Source of the DNA: Coriaria nepalensis
Taxonomy: Eukaryota > Streptophyta > Magnoliopsida > Cucurbitales > Coriariaceae
Length of the DNA: 64,000 bases
Assembly (NCBI GenBank): GCA_027186245.1
Contig: CP114488.1
Coordinates: 5,313,501-5,377,500, forward strand
Direction of reading: 5' to 3'
In this document: one piece after another, positions 34,700 through 46,400 of the stretch
How the letters are laid out: every line of letters starts with the position of its first letter
Numbering within the stretch: position 1 is the first letter of the stretch
Translations under genes and position numbers: made by a program
The notes under the pieces: model-generated
The model's input: only the letters and a program-made list of their open reading frames with translations
Told to the model about the DNA's origin: nothing
The model's database searches: none

Positions 34700-35860
34700 C
34701 TCAGCCGAGTATATATTTGAGAGAAATAAGATTAATTTGATATTCAAATTATATTTTATTTCATATTTCTTGTAATCATTATAGACGTAAAATGAATTCG
34801 TTAATTTGAATGAAAATCATGACCTTTATATGAAACTATATTTTATTTCGTAAATCTTATAAGTTGTAATTTTGATTGAGTTCGTATGAACTCTTTAGGA
34901 TATATAAGGGCCGTTTATAACCGATTATCACTGATTTGACAATCGAATAAAATATAATAGAAAAAATGACCCAAATCGATCATAAATGTTTTTTGACAAA
35001 CTTTTTAACTTTTGTTGACTTTATTTGAATTTATACCATGCTCTTTATTATAGTAGGGTCTATTATGTTATTTTTACTACCAACTAGATTCTTTGAATCT
35101 TATCTTGTCATCTAAATTATATTATATGTTTTGACTAGTTAAGGTTGATATGATCATTATTAACTTGTCCTGCACTGCTCACCCCTTTGAGACTATAAAA
35201 GCTTGAACTATCTACACAAATTTTATCATTGTAAATGAATCTTTTGATGTTTTCATCACCTCTCTCTTAGGGTTGTATTTCATAGAGTCATGCAATTATT
35301 ATGCACATCTAGACATGATATGTGGGGTACCACTTCTTAAAAGAGACAATGAGGAATCGAGAATTAGAGATTGTCCCTTAGATTTAGTTGAATTATTATG
35401 CATGACACTTAGATGTCGTGGAATTATTAGATCTAGAAACGATTTTCACATCTTTCCATATTAATATATGTGCATGTTGAGAAAAAGTCTCACGAAATCC
35501 TACACATTAGCTCGACATCCTGTCAATAGGGAAGGATGGGTTGCATATGTAGAACAAGCATTTGATTCTGATTGATTAAGGAAATTGCAACTCTTGGAGG
35601 TTCTCATGATGATTAATCTTTTGTCAAATGACATCTTTGTTATCTATTGTTGTATTTTTTTTTTTCATTGATGGGTAATCATATGTCTTTCAAATTTGTA
35701 ATCATATGTCTTACAAATTTGTAATCATGTCTTGGAAATTTGCAATGTTGATGTAATATAAACACATTTATTTAACGAGATGTGGCAACTGCATCTTTTA
35801 ATACATAATAGTACATCTATTAAATCGAAAACGTTATAGTGTTTAATACAACACAAGTAA
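34700..35860 (+). other. Unassigned region with a TATA box and a short tandem repeat
   Basis: A good TATA word (CTATAAAAGC, 35193-35202) is followed by a short 5'-leader-like stretch and a motif-less 63-codon frame (35273-35464). At about 35685-35745 a 24-bp unit (GTAATCATATGTCTTNCAAATTT) occurs about three times. The TATA may mark a truncated LTR promoter. I see no gene product I recognise. Confidence 0.3.
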
Positions 35861-35869
35861 CTCAGTTGC

Positions 35870-36535
35870 CTAGTCAGCACCATGTAAGTCAGATGATTAA
35901 GTTCAATACTAGAGTCATTGATCCCAAGATATTTTGATCAGGGTGGACAATGAGAGGTGACTGATCCTAGCTATATTTTAGATCAAGTTGGACTGAGCGA
36001 AGTCACTGGTCATGTTTAAGTCAGACTGAGTGGAGTCGCTGCTCACTATTTAATCCCATAGGACCACATATTGTAATAATGCCAACAACAACAACCTCAG
36101 GGTCCACAATAGTAGAAGTAAGACATGCCATTTGCATATAATTTAGATCTGCATAGATAAAAGCTTTACTTACTAGGTTTTTAGCTCATAGTAGTTGTTT
36201 GTGTTGTAAGTAACTAAAAAGGAAAGTTCATAGCTTCAGGGCTTGGTGAATGAAGCGTGGTCAACCTGTTGTGGAGTGAAGATATGGGACCGACATGGGA
36301 AGACATGAAAGTTTAGAATGTTATTTTGAAAAGCTGACGAAACCACGATTTTGTTTAGTCAATAATGCTTATGATAGTATAATTATACATTTGTTTATAT
36401 ATAAATATATATATAATATTAGTGTGGACGCATTTTAGTTATATGGGATTTTAATGAAGTAAAGTTTTTAAAAAGTTCAAATAATTCTGCATTTTTATCA
36501 ATAGGTTTTCAAGTAAAATAGTAACTAAATTGTAG
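35870..36535 (+). repeat. Dispersed repeat E, copy 1 (LTR-like)
   Basis: This block matches 61380-61960 in the same orientation. Both contain degenerate tandem GTCAGACTGAGTGGAGTCGCT-type units (GGACTGAGCGAAGTCACTGGTC here), a CCGACNTGG(G)AAGA-like word and the end AATATTAGTGTNGACGCATTTTAGTT. The organisation suggests a Ty3/gypsy LTR, but ends were not defined. Confidence 0.5.
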
Positions 36536-37190
36536 AGTGCAGGCATGATAAAAGTAAGGATACTTTGAAGATGAAAGAACAATAATTTAAATTGTAATAA
36601 AATAAAGTGCAGTAAGATAAATTGCATATAAATTAAAGGCAAGATAAATAGAAGGTGTTCTAATTTAAATGACAAAATAAAATAAAATAATTTCATTAAA
36701 TTAAAGTCATATACTGTGACGAAAATTAATCTGAATTGAATTATAAGGTGAAAGAAGCATGATATAATGTTTAATGAGTTACACTAGTCTTGGACGCTAG
36801 GGTTACTGAATGAATTAAAATGAAGATTGTGAATGTTGTGTGGTGAGTTGAAGGTTTGAGCATTAAGAATGCTCAATGAATAAGACAAGAAAGAGGCCTA
36901 AAAAGCGAGAAGCAAATCATTAGAATTATTTTCAAGGCTTTAGACTGAGAGAAATGAACTTGTGTTTTGTTGATCGGTTGTGGTTGTGTTGTCAAATGGT
37001 TGTTATGTGTTTTTGCTCTTAGTGGAGGGTCCTAGTTATAGGTGTTAGATTCTTCAACAACAAGCCTCCTTGCTTGGTCAGGAAGTCTCCTTACTTGGTC
37101 ACCAAGTCTCCTTGTTTGGTCAGCAAGTCCTTCAATTGGTGGGAAAATCCTTCTTCAAATTCAGATTTTCCCCTTTAAGCCACTAAAAAA
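36527..37190 (-). repeat. Inverted copy of the Ty3-type LTR at 10.1-11.25 kb
   Basis: Read on the minus strand, this DNA follows 10480-11170: the T-rich R/U5 block, the GCACTTTATT and TTGCATTTTA-like words and the final GCCTGCACTCTACAA. A weak TATA word (CTATAACTAG) lies near 37031-37040. It directly abuts repeat E copy 1, so two repeats are joined here. Confidence 0.5.
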
Positions 37191-37406
37191 TGTCTTCTTC
37201 GATGAAAACCCTTAGAATATGCCAAAAAGCCTCTTCCCTTTACAAATTGACCCCTGGCTTTGTCTAAAAATCCCTCAATTAGTCAATCTCCATCCCTTAT
37301 TTATGGATGAATCCTTTCAGTTTGATGATGTGCCCTTAAATCTGGTAAAAACCATTTACTATATTGCTAGAAATGAAATTATATACTCATTAAGCCAATA
37401 TGTTTT

Positions 37407-38865
37407 TGACCTGATCGGGTAAATAACTTAATTTGATACTATCATTATACATATATTAACAAGATAATGAATATTATTATTAGTTGTCATTTATGAAAAT
37501 TAGTTATTATTTATCATGTTTATTGATTTTATTTGAATTAATATATTAAGTTCTATAAATACATATCATGATAAAGTCTAGAGTCTTAAGTTGTACATTT
37601 TGAAAACCATGATAGAGATCCTGGTAATTAAGACTCAAGTTGCTTAAAGCTTAAGGTACAAACTGTTTGTTGTCATAAGATCGCAAGAATGGACATTGAT
37701 GATCCTAATAAACAATCACATGTTCATCACCTAAAGTGTTTTGAGTGGCCAATCTCATGTCTATTAGTGTTAAAAGAACATCTTGTTGATTATGTGGGTT
37801 CTTAGGAGAGACTAAAGGTACTGAATGTGAAACATAGATAATTCGCAATGGTAATTAATACTAACTATTAATGAGAACTATCTAATGACTATATTACACG
37901 TGATTCTAAGAAATCAGATAGCCATGGTATCTTATGTGCTGGGTTTCATTCATTGATATCATTCCAATTAACCCTAACCAAGAGTGAACACGGGGTGAAC
38001 CATTAGCATTAAATGTTGTACATGAAGATTGTGATTGATTAAGAGAGAATCCATTGCTTCTGTATTTAGAAATAGATCCTATGAATTATATACTTTATTA
38101 AGCAAGGAATCTTTGCAAAGTTGTATGGTATGAAAAGGAGTTTTCTGTAAATCCATTATCGATGTTCAATAAAAAATATAATGGTTCATATGATTTGTCA
38201 ATTAGGGTTTAACAGTTAAACCATATCCTAAGATGAATTGGGATATTGGCAAGAGCGAAGGATCATTATTGTAAATATTCTATAGTCACAAGAGGCTCTC
38301 TCAGAAGATGATACTTCTCATCTCCCGGGTAGTCTTGACACATTTCTAAAAGTCAATCTTGACTTTGAGGGTTGAGTTATTTAGTCATGAGATGATTACG
38401 TTAAATGTTTAATTTAAAATGTTTTTAAATCATAGCGTTATGAAATTCTCCTTCTAGCAAGATGTAGAACTTAATCCGTCATACACATAAGATTCGATAG
38501 TAACTTAGTTTAATATTCATCAGGGAAAAGGGAAAAAGCATACCATTTCTATTTTAAGGGTAAAATTGTAATTTAACTTGTAGTTTAACTATAAGGGCAA
38601 AGTGGTGATTATTAATTTGTTAAATCTAATTTCATTCAGCTCTGCTAACACAACTAATGTGACATTAATTTTAATAATTAGAAATTAATAAATTACAATG
38701 GAGCTTTTATTTAAATATAAATGGGTCCTAAAGGTTCGTATTAATAATTAGACATTAAAAGGTTAATAGGCTGTTAATTAGATTTTCATCGATCAAATTA
38801 ATCAAAAGATTGATTAAAAATCCATAGCTATAATCCATGGAAGTAGCTAACCATGTATATACAAA
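37407..38865 (+). repeat. Truncated copia family 1 LTR (older copy)
   Basis: This copy has the same orientation and order of landmarks as the LTR at 38866-40902 but stops at 38865, exactly where the next LTR begins with TGTGTCCCC. Its last words (ACCATGTATATACAAA) match the interior of the neighbour (ACCATGATATATGAG, about 40339). The simplest reading is that the complete element inserted into this older LTR and its distal part was later lost. Confidence 0.65.
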
Positions 38866-40902
38866 TGTGTCCCCATCAAGCCTATCAGATTTTGAACCGA
38901 TGGGGTAAATACTTTATATGATACTATCTTTATGCAAATATTAGCAATGCATTATTTATTATCATTTCTGAAAGTTAGTTATTATTTATCATATTTATTA
39001 CTTCTTTTGAAATTAATATTATATGTTTTATAAATGCATATCATGAAAAAGTCTAGTATCTTGAGCTATGCAATCTGGAGACCATGACAGAGATCATCCT
39101 ATTAGAGACTCGAGTCGCTAAAATCTCTAAAGATACAAATGGTTCGTTATCATAAGATCTTGAGAATGGATATCTATTGATCCAATATGAAATCACGTAG
39201 TTCATCACCTAATTGTTAGGGTGGATGATCTCACGGCAATGTTGTTGTGGAACAACATGATGATTGCGTGGGTGCTTAGTAGAGACTAAAGGTGTTGAAC
39301 GTGACACTTAGATAAATCTAAATGGTAATTAATAGTGACTGTTAATGAGAATGCTTTAATGACTATTACATTTGATCCTCAGACCTAAGACACCATGGTT
39401 CCTTATGTACGAGGTTTCATGCTTTGACATCATTCCTATAAGCCCTAGCCATAGGTGAATGCAAAATGAACCGTTAAACATGAAGTGTTATGCAAGAAGG
39501 TAGTGAATGGTCAAAAGGGAATGCATTGCTTCCATGTTTTGAGAAAGGTCCTATGAATTATATACTTTATAGAACAAGGTATCTCTATCGAGTAGTATGG
39601 TATGAAATGAGTTTCTATGAATCCATTGTCAATGTTCAATAAAGATATATTAGTCTACATGATTTTCCTATTAGGGTTTAACAATTAAACCATGCTCTAA
39701 GAGATATTAGGATACTGACGAAAAGGAAGGATTATTATTGTAAGCATATTATAGTCACAATAGGTTTTTTCTGAAGACGGTACTTCTCATCTCTGGGGAA
39801 GTCTTGACACTTTATTAGAAGTCAATCTTGATGTGGAGGTTTGAAGTTATTCAATCATGATATGATTAGTTTAAAAGGTTATTTTTAATTAAATGAATTC
39901 AATTTAAAATTAAATAAATTATAAAAGTATTTATGAAATCCTCCTATCGGCGTGATGGAGAACCTAATCAGTCACATGCATATAGTTTGTAGTAACACAG
40001 TTAAAGTTTCATCGGAGAAAAGTAAAACCGAACAAAAACTTTTTTAAGGGTAAAATGGTAATTTGACTTGTAGTTTGATTATAAGGACAAAATGGTACTT
40101 ACTAATTTGTTAATTTAATGTCATGCACCTCTACTAGCACAACTAAGTATAGCATTAGTTTAATTAGAAATTAATAAGTTACATATGAGCTTTCATTTAA
40201 TTATAGTGTCATAAGGATTTGTATTAATAATCAGATATTAAAGGGTTAATGAGTCGGATTATTAATTGGATATTTGTGAGCCAAACTAATCAAAGAGATT
40301 ATTAAATATCCATGGATATGACACATTGGGGTGGGTGACCATGATATATGAGTTTGACCCTATTTTATCTTTTCATAGTTTTAGAATAAAAGACAACTTA
40401 AGGTGATAAGAGTTTTAAGGTAACTAGGAAGCCTAATGCGATTACGAAGCAATAACCTAGTTGTGCCTATAAATATACTATAAGGCCATAGCCAAATATA
40501 AAAAATATTCTAAGCCTTCTTGGCCAAAAATCACAAGTGAGAAGAGAAAGTCTTTCTCCCTTCACTTTCCTTAAACTTATCATCTAATGTGTTGATATAC
40601 TAAGTAGAAACTTAACCGTGTGAAACAAATCTTGTGAACTAAGGTTAGAGATAGAATATGTGAGTGCCTCCTCATCTTAATAAGAAGAGTTCTATAATCA
40701 AGAAGAGAGGTATTCATTTTCCTTAAACCTTGATTTAATTTGATGAGATTTACTGTACTTTCTGTAAAAAGATTATATGTAATATAATTGTTTTATGATC
40801 AATCTTGCTAAAAACTATGCATGTTATGATGTGATCCGAATAAATTTTAAATATTACTTTTGCTGTATTTATAGTTTATTTGCATGCCTACATTTTCTAG
40901 CA
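38866..40902 (+). repeat. Copia family 1 5' LTR
   Basis: This 2,037-bp LTR starts TGTGTCCCCATCAAGCC and ends TTTTCTAGCA, the canonical TG...CA ends. The primer site follows after one base. It is homologous to the minus-strand LTRs at 3935-5850 and 26341-28557. A TATA box (CTATAAATATA) lies at 40467-40477. Confidence 0.82.
40467..40477 (+). promoter_or_regulatory. TATA box of the copia family 1 LTR
   Basis: CTATAAATATA lies about 430 bp before the LTR end, a usual position for the U3/R boundary. It would have driven the genomic RNA of the plus-strand element. Confidence 0.6.
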
Positions 40903-40903
40903 A

Positions 40904-40920
40904 TGGTATCAAGGCATAGG
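40904..40920 (+). promoter_or_regulatory. Retroelement primer-binding site
   Basis: TGGTATCAAGGCATAGG follows the LTR end after one spacer base. It is the initiator-Met-tRNA-complementary type (TGGTATCAGAGC with changes) used by plant Ty1/copia elements. Confidence 0.8.
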
Positions 40921-42880
40921 TAAGCATGATTATTTTATGAATGTATTGTTTGTTCTTGGATGCTCTCTGTTGCTCAAATTTAATCAAAATATATTTTTTG
41001 AAGAATATATTTTTTGGAACAACTGTTGACGTTGGTTAGAGTGGTGAAGACCTCCGTTTGCAATGACGAACCGGTGTAGGGTCGTTGTATACTGAGTTAG
41101 ACTCATTGCATTGACATGTAATTCATTATATTTGGAGTTCTAACCATTGGATCATTTTTGAAATTTTTAGAATAGGTAGATAAAAGTTTTTTGAAGTAAA
41201 CCGTTGAATAGACTGCCAATCAGATACATGAGGTGCTGGGGACGGGCAGCGCAAGCATCATCATCGCTGTTGTAGCACTCATGCAGAACCCTACTGAACA
41301 GCGGCATGAAATTCTTAATATCTAGGGTTCCAACCGTTATCTTGTTCTAAAATTTTCTAAATAGGTAGATAAGACAATTTCAAAGTAAACACCGAAAGGA
41401 TCACCAATCGGATACCCAATAGGCGGTGTGTTCCGCGTGGTGGCGGATCCCTGTGGGCTGCTACGTGAGTAGGTGGCGGCGGTGGCGACTTGTCGTCATG
41501 GAAACCCTTATTTGATTAGGTGTCAATTTTGATACTTTCTTAAAAATCTAATATTTCAATTAATTAATTAAATTTGATTTTTATTGGATTATTATGATTA
41601 GATAATATGTTTGATGATAATATGGTAAGTAAAATAATAATTATTATTTATATGTATTTTACTAATATATCAAACAAGGAAATTAAACTACCTTAAATAC
41701 TTTTTGGTGAATTTAATTTGAAATTTATTTTGGCATGTTTCCTAATTTTAGAAGAGGATCTAAAATAGAAAAATTTCTAAAATAATAAATATTGTCTTGG
41801 AAACGACCTCGATTAGAAAACTTTCTAAATATCGAGAGTTGATGTTTTTGCTAAGTATCCTTAAAGAGTTAAGGAAATGAAGTTTTGCTTGTTCTCTTGT
41901 GCCATTAAATGATTAAAATAAACTAAAGAAGAGTTGACTTGCTTGAGTTCCATGAACATACATCAAAAAATAAAAGAATAAATAATGTATGAATAATTAA
42001 AATTATTTTAATAAGTTCATGTATTAAATATATGTAATTTAAGGTGTTAAATGTATATGCATCGTAATATAAATATATGCTTGGTTAAATATTGATGTTA
42101 TGACATCAAAGTGAAAGACTATGAGATAGGGTATGCTATATATATGGTTGTTGTGATGAGACTTCTTTGAAATCCTTCTTTTAATTGTGTTGAGCTGAAA
42201 TTGATTGTGAAATTGTTTCATGGCTTACCTTCCAAACATTATAATATATGTGATATTTGCATATATATAGGAAGACCACAAACATGTGGGGAATTATATT
42301 TATGTATATATATATGTAAACTATTATAGCATAACATACGTGACTAAGTAATGCTATCATTCTAGGCATGGATATAGACACATGTACATAAATAGTTTAA
42401 CACTTTACGGTTCACAAGAATCTTTGGGTTAAACACAACTAGGAAAATATAATTGGCTATAGACATATGGGATTATATTTTCTTAGAGATAAGATAAAGG
42501 AATTACATGAGATGTAATTGCTAAGGTGTTGCTACTTTTCATTTTATTATGATTGGATACAGAAACATAGGAGTTGTAATAAGATGATTGGATCCTTTTC
42601 CAACTAAGAAAAATCATTATTCTCGTCTTATATTAAAGAAGTAAATATAATTCGAAACAAAATAGTGGGAGATATTGAAACTTTTATGTGACTTTTGAAA
42701 TATTTGGTAGCTAGTATTTTCTGCATATTTGCTTATGTTGTTGCGTTTTATTTCTATGTGGTTTGTATTTTGCAATGTTTTATAAACTGAAATTAATTCT
42801 TGAACAAAATAAATTTGTTGGAGCCAATTTTAGAGACTAGTATAGAATTTGGGAATTTTTCTAAGATATGAGCATTTGTC
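40921..42880 (+). mobile_element. Untranslated leader of the plus-strand copia element
   Basis: About 2 kb without coding sequence separates the primer site from gag. It includes GC-rich islands (41030-41290 and 41400-41510, with GGTGGCGGCGGTGGCGAC) and blocks shared with other copies (42520-42640 is the inverse of 31960-32060 and 49730-49870). Confidence 0.6.
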
Positions 42881-42889
42881 TGTGTATTA

Positions 42890-45800
42890 AATCAACATAT
42901 CATAGGGGTCTATTTTGAGGGATCGAATCTTGAAACAATGGCTGTATCGCACAAGTGTCTTGAGCAAGATAATGAGGTGTAATACATTATACTTGCATCT
43001 ATGAGTAACAAGCTCTAAAAGCATTATCAAAAGTTCCATTCTCGTGTGATTATCGATAATTTTAAAGCTATATATGGGGATGATAATCAAAGAGATAGTT
43101 ATGAGTTATCCAAGACATTATTTCATACAAAGATGACCGAAGGCACCTCTATTAGTGAACATGTGTGTGAGATGACTATTTACATTGACGAGCTAGAGAG
43201 TCTAGGCTTGAAAGTAGATACTAACTTGATGATTGACTTAGTATTATGATCACTCCCTGATTCAATCACTTCATTTGTAAACAATTTTCAAATGGTTAAA
43301 GTTGACATGAACTTACAAGAGTTACATAAATGCATATAAATAGTGGAGAAGTTCATCGAGAAAGGCAAAGAGGAAATGTGTTTTCATAGTGGGGAACCTA
43401 AACATTGGAAGAGAGATTGAAGAAGTGTCTTGTAGATCTCAAAAGGCATAATGATGCCACTTTAGGTATGTTCATGATTGAGGTTAACCTTTTTTGTAAT
43501 GATTCATCAACTTGGGTATTAGATGTCGGTTGTGGTTCTCATATTTGTAATAATATATAGAACCCAAGAAGTAGACAATTCTTGGAGAATGGAGAAGTTA
43601 ACCTACGAGCTGGAAATAGAGCAAAAGTTGATGCTTTAGTTGTAGGCACTTATAGTCTGGTTTTGCCTTCGGGCTTACTTTTGGGTTTAAGACATTGTTA
43701 TTATGCACCTTCTTTAATTTGAAATATTGTATTTGTTTATTAACTCTATGAGGAAGGGTTTGCCTTTTCCATCACGAATAATATTTTAAGTTTTCATATG
43801 GATGGTTTATTTTTGGAAGTGGTTCCTTAAATAATGGTGTGTATGTCTTAAATTTGAAAAATGAAACTTGATATTCAATACGTCAAGAAAAAATAAATTG
43901 ATATGAATCAAACATACCTATAACATTGTTGATTAAGTCATAGCAATGAAATAAGGATTTAAAAGTTGCATAAAGAAGGATACTTAGATCCATTTAATTT
44001 ATTAGGCAAGATGATCAAATCTCTTTTTAGTGAAATTGGAGAGAAATAAACTAAGTTTTTAGGCTTTGTACATATTGATGTATGTGGGCCTATGTCAGCT
44101 CCTACTAGAAGTTGTTTTTTTGGTATTTCATCACATTTACCGATGATCTCTCTTGATTCGGTCACATTTATCTTATGAAGCATAAATTAGAATCATTCGA
44201 GAAATTCAAGGAATAAAACAGTGAAGTAGAAAAATAATTAGGCAAGAGTATTAAGATATGTTGATCAAATCGAGTTGGTGAATACTTAAGCCACTAGTTT
44301 CTTCACTACGTGAAGGAGAATGGTATAATCTCACAATGGATACTTCCAAGAACACCAAAGTTAAATGGCATGCTTGAGAGGAGAAATAAGACCCTTTTGG
44401 TGATGGTTCAACACCATATGAGATATGGAAAGGCAGAAGAAAAAACTTTAAAAATATTCACATTCAGGGCTGCCTTGCTAATGTCAAGAAGCAAGAAGCA
44501 TAAACGTTAGGGGCTAGATCCAAAAAATATTATTTTGTGGGGCATCCAAGGGAAACTTTGGGATACTACTTTTATCATCTCACTGAGATGAAAGTGTTTG
44601 TTGCAAAACACGATGTCTTCTTAGAGAAGGAATTCCTTTCTGAAAGGATTTGTGAGAGCAAGATTGAACATTGATGAAGTTTAGAATACAAAAAATTACA
44701 TTAAGATCAATGATCCTATTATCCGATAACTTTCAGCTGAGGTAACTCCAAAAGAGGATGATGTGGTACTTCAGAGTACACAAAAGGTTCATAGATCAAG
44801 TAGAATACTAGTGGGCGTAAGTGTTACATATTTAAATCCTAGCAACAAGCTGATCATAAAAGATGATCCTACAACTTATTCAGATGGTGTTAGTAGTTCA
44901 GATTCCAAGAGATGGCTAGAAGCCATGAGATCTTATATGGATTTCATGAGTGCCAATCAAGTATGGGACTTGGTGGATGTGCCTGAAGGAATAGTTCTTA
45001 TAGGATGAAAATAGGTTTTTAAGAAAAACATCGAGCAGATAGAACAGTTAAAACCTATAAAGCTAGACTAGTTGCAAATGGTTATAGGCAAAGATAAAGA
45101 ATTGATTATGAAGAAACATTTTCGCCTATTGCAATGATTAAATCCATTTGGATATTGCTTGCCATTACATTATACTATGATTATGAGATCTGGCAAATGG
45201 ACGTGAAAATAACCTTCCTAAATGGCTACCTCAAGGAGGATGTGCTTATGATACAACCCGAAGGCTTAATGGACCAGAAAAATAGAAAAAAGTTGTTTAA
45301 GATGCAAAGGTCCATAACCTTAAATAAGCATATCGAAGCTGCAACATCTGTTTCAATGAAATGATTAAATAATTTGACTTCATTAAGAATGAAGATGATT
45401 CCTTTCAATACAAGAAAGTTAGTTAGATCTCTATTGCTTTTATAATTTTATACGTGGATGACATACTACTCATTAGGAATGATGTAGGTATGTTTATAGT
45501 CTATCAAGTAATGGTTATCAAATAACTTCTCCATGAAAGATTTAGGTGAAGCAGCCTATATTCTTGCTATAAAGATCTATAGAGATAGATCGAGAAAGCT
45601 GTTAGGCTTGACCCAGTTGACATAAATAGATAAAGTACTAAAGTGGTTTAGCACAGAAGATTCGAAGAGGAGACTACTACCAATGTGTCATGGAATCTAC
45701 TTCTTTAAGAATATTCCACCAAAAACACAATCGAAGAGGGATGACATGAGTGGAATCTCTTATGCTCTGGTAATAGGATCCATCAATTATGCTATGTTAC

Positions 45801-46130
45801 GTATGAGTCTGGATGTTGCTTATGCTCTAACTGTTACGAGCAGGTTTCAAGGCAATCCAGGTCAAAAGCATTTGATTTCTATTAAGAACATTCTTTACTA
45901 CTTGAGAAAGACTAAAGAGATGTTCTTGGTTTACAGAGGTTCTAACTTGAAAATTGAGGGTTTCACAGACTCTAGTTTCCAGTTAGATGTTGATTATAGG
46001 AAATTAATTTTAGGATTCATTTTCACACTAAATGGTGGATGGTCAGTTAGAAAAGTTCTAAACAAGAAATGACCGCATATTCCACTACTGAGGTCAAATA
46101 CATTTAGCTTCAGATGTAATAAACGAGGCG
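42890..46130 (+). pseudogene. Ty1/copia gag-pol polyprotein remnant
   Basis: Domains follow the copia order but in a frame broken many times. Gag (UBN2 type) is at 43046-43249. A damaged zinc knuckle (CFHSGEPKHW, second Cys lost and last Cys replaced by a stop) is at 43376-43425. A protease-like stretch (TWVLDVGC, with the usual D-S-G altered) is at 43508-43560. A GAG-pre-integrase segment lies near 43890-43985, and integrase core pieces lie at 44065-44215 and 44310-44400. RT motifs QMDVKITFLNGYLKEDV (45196-45246) and YVDDILLI (about 45452) follow. RNase H (SINYAMLRMSLDVAYALT, 45683-46072) comes last. Integrase precedes RT, which defines Ty1/copia. It is non-functional. Confidence 0.85.
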
Positions 46131-46184
46131 GTTTAGATGAAAATTTTCATAACTAAACATGGTCTGATTCTAAGCATCGTTGGT

Positions 46185-46400
46185 CCCGTAGTAGTGTAAA
46201 TATACTATAATCACATGAGGTTCTTTTGGAAGATGATATTTCTCATTTCCTAGGTAGTCTTGACACTTTACTAAGAGTCAATCTTGAGTTGGAGATTGGA
46301 GTTATTTAGTCATGAGATAATTAAGTTAACTATTTAATTTGAAAGGGGTTTTAACTTAGTCTAACTTAATTGTGAATTATATAAAATCATAGTAACACAT
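46185..46400 (+). repeat. 3' LTR fragment of the plus-strand copia element
   Basis: ATATACTATAATCACATGAGG and the following GTCTTGACACTTTACTAAGA block match the middle of the LTR (about 38265-38400 and 39735-39860). The pol end jumps directly into the LTR interior, so the PPT and first 850 bp or so of the 3' LTR are deleted. Similarity ends near 46400. Confidence 0.65.

Noticed and set aside
40904..40920. tRNA-like sequence
   Set aside because: It is the complement of the 3' end of initiator tRNA used as a retroelement primer site; no tRNA gene with folding arms is present here or at the other two primer sites.
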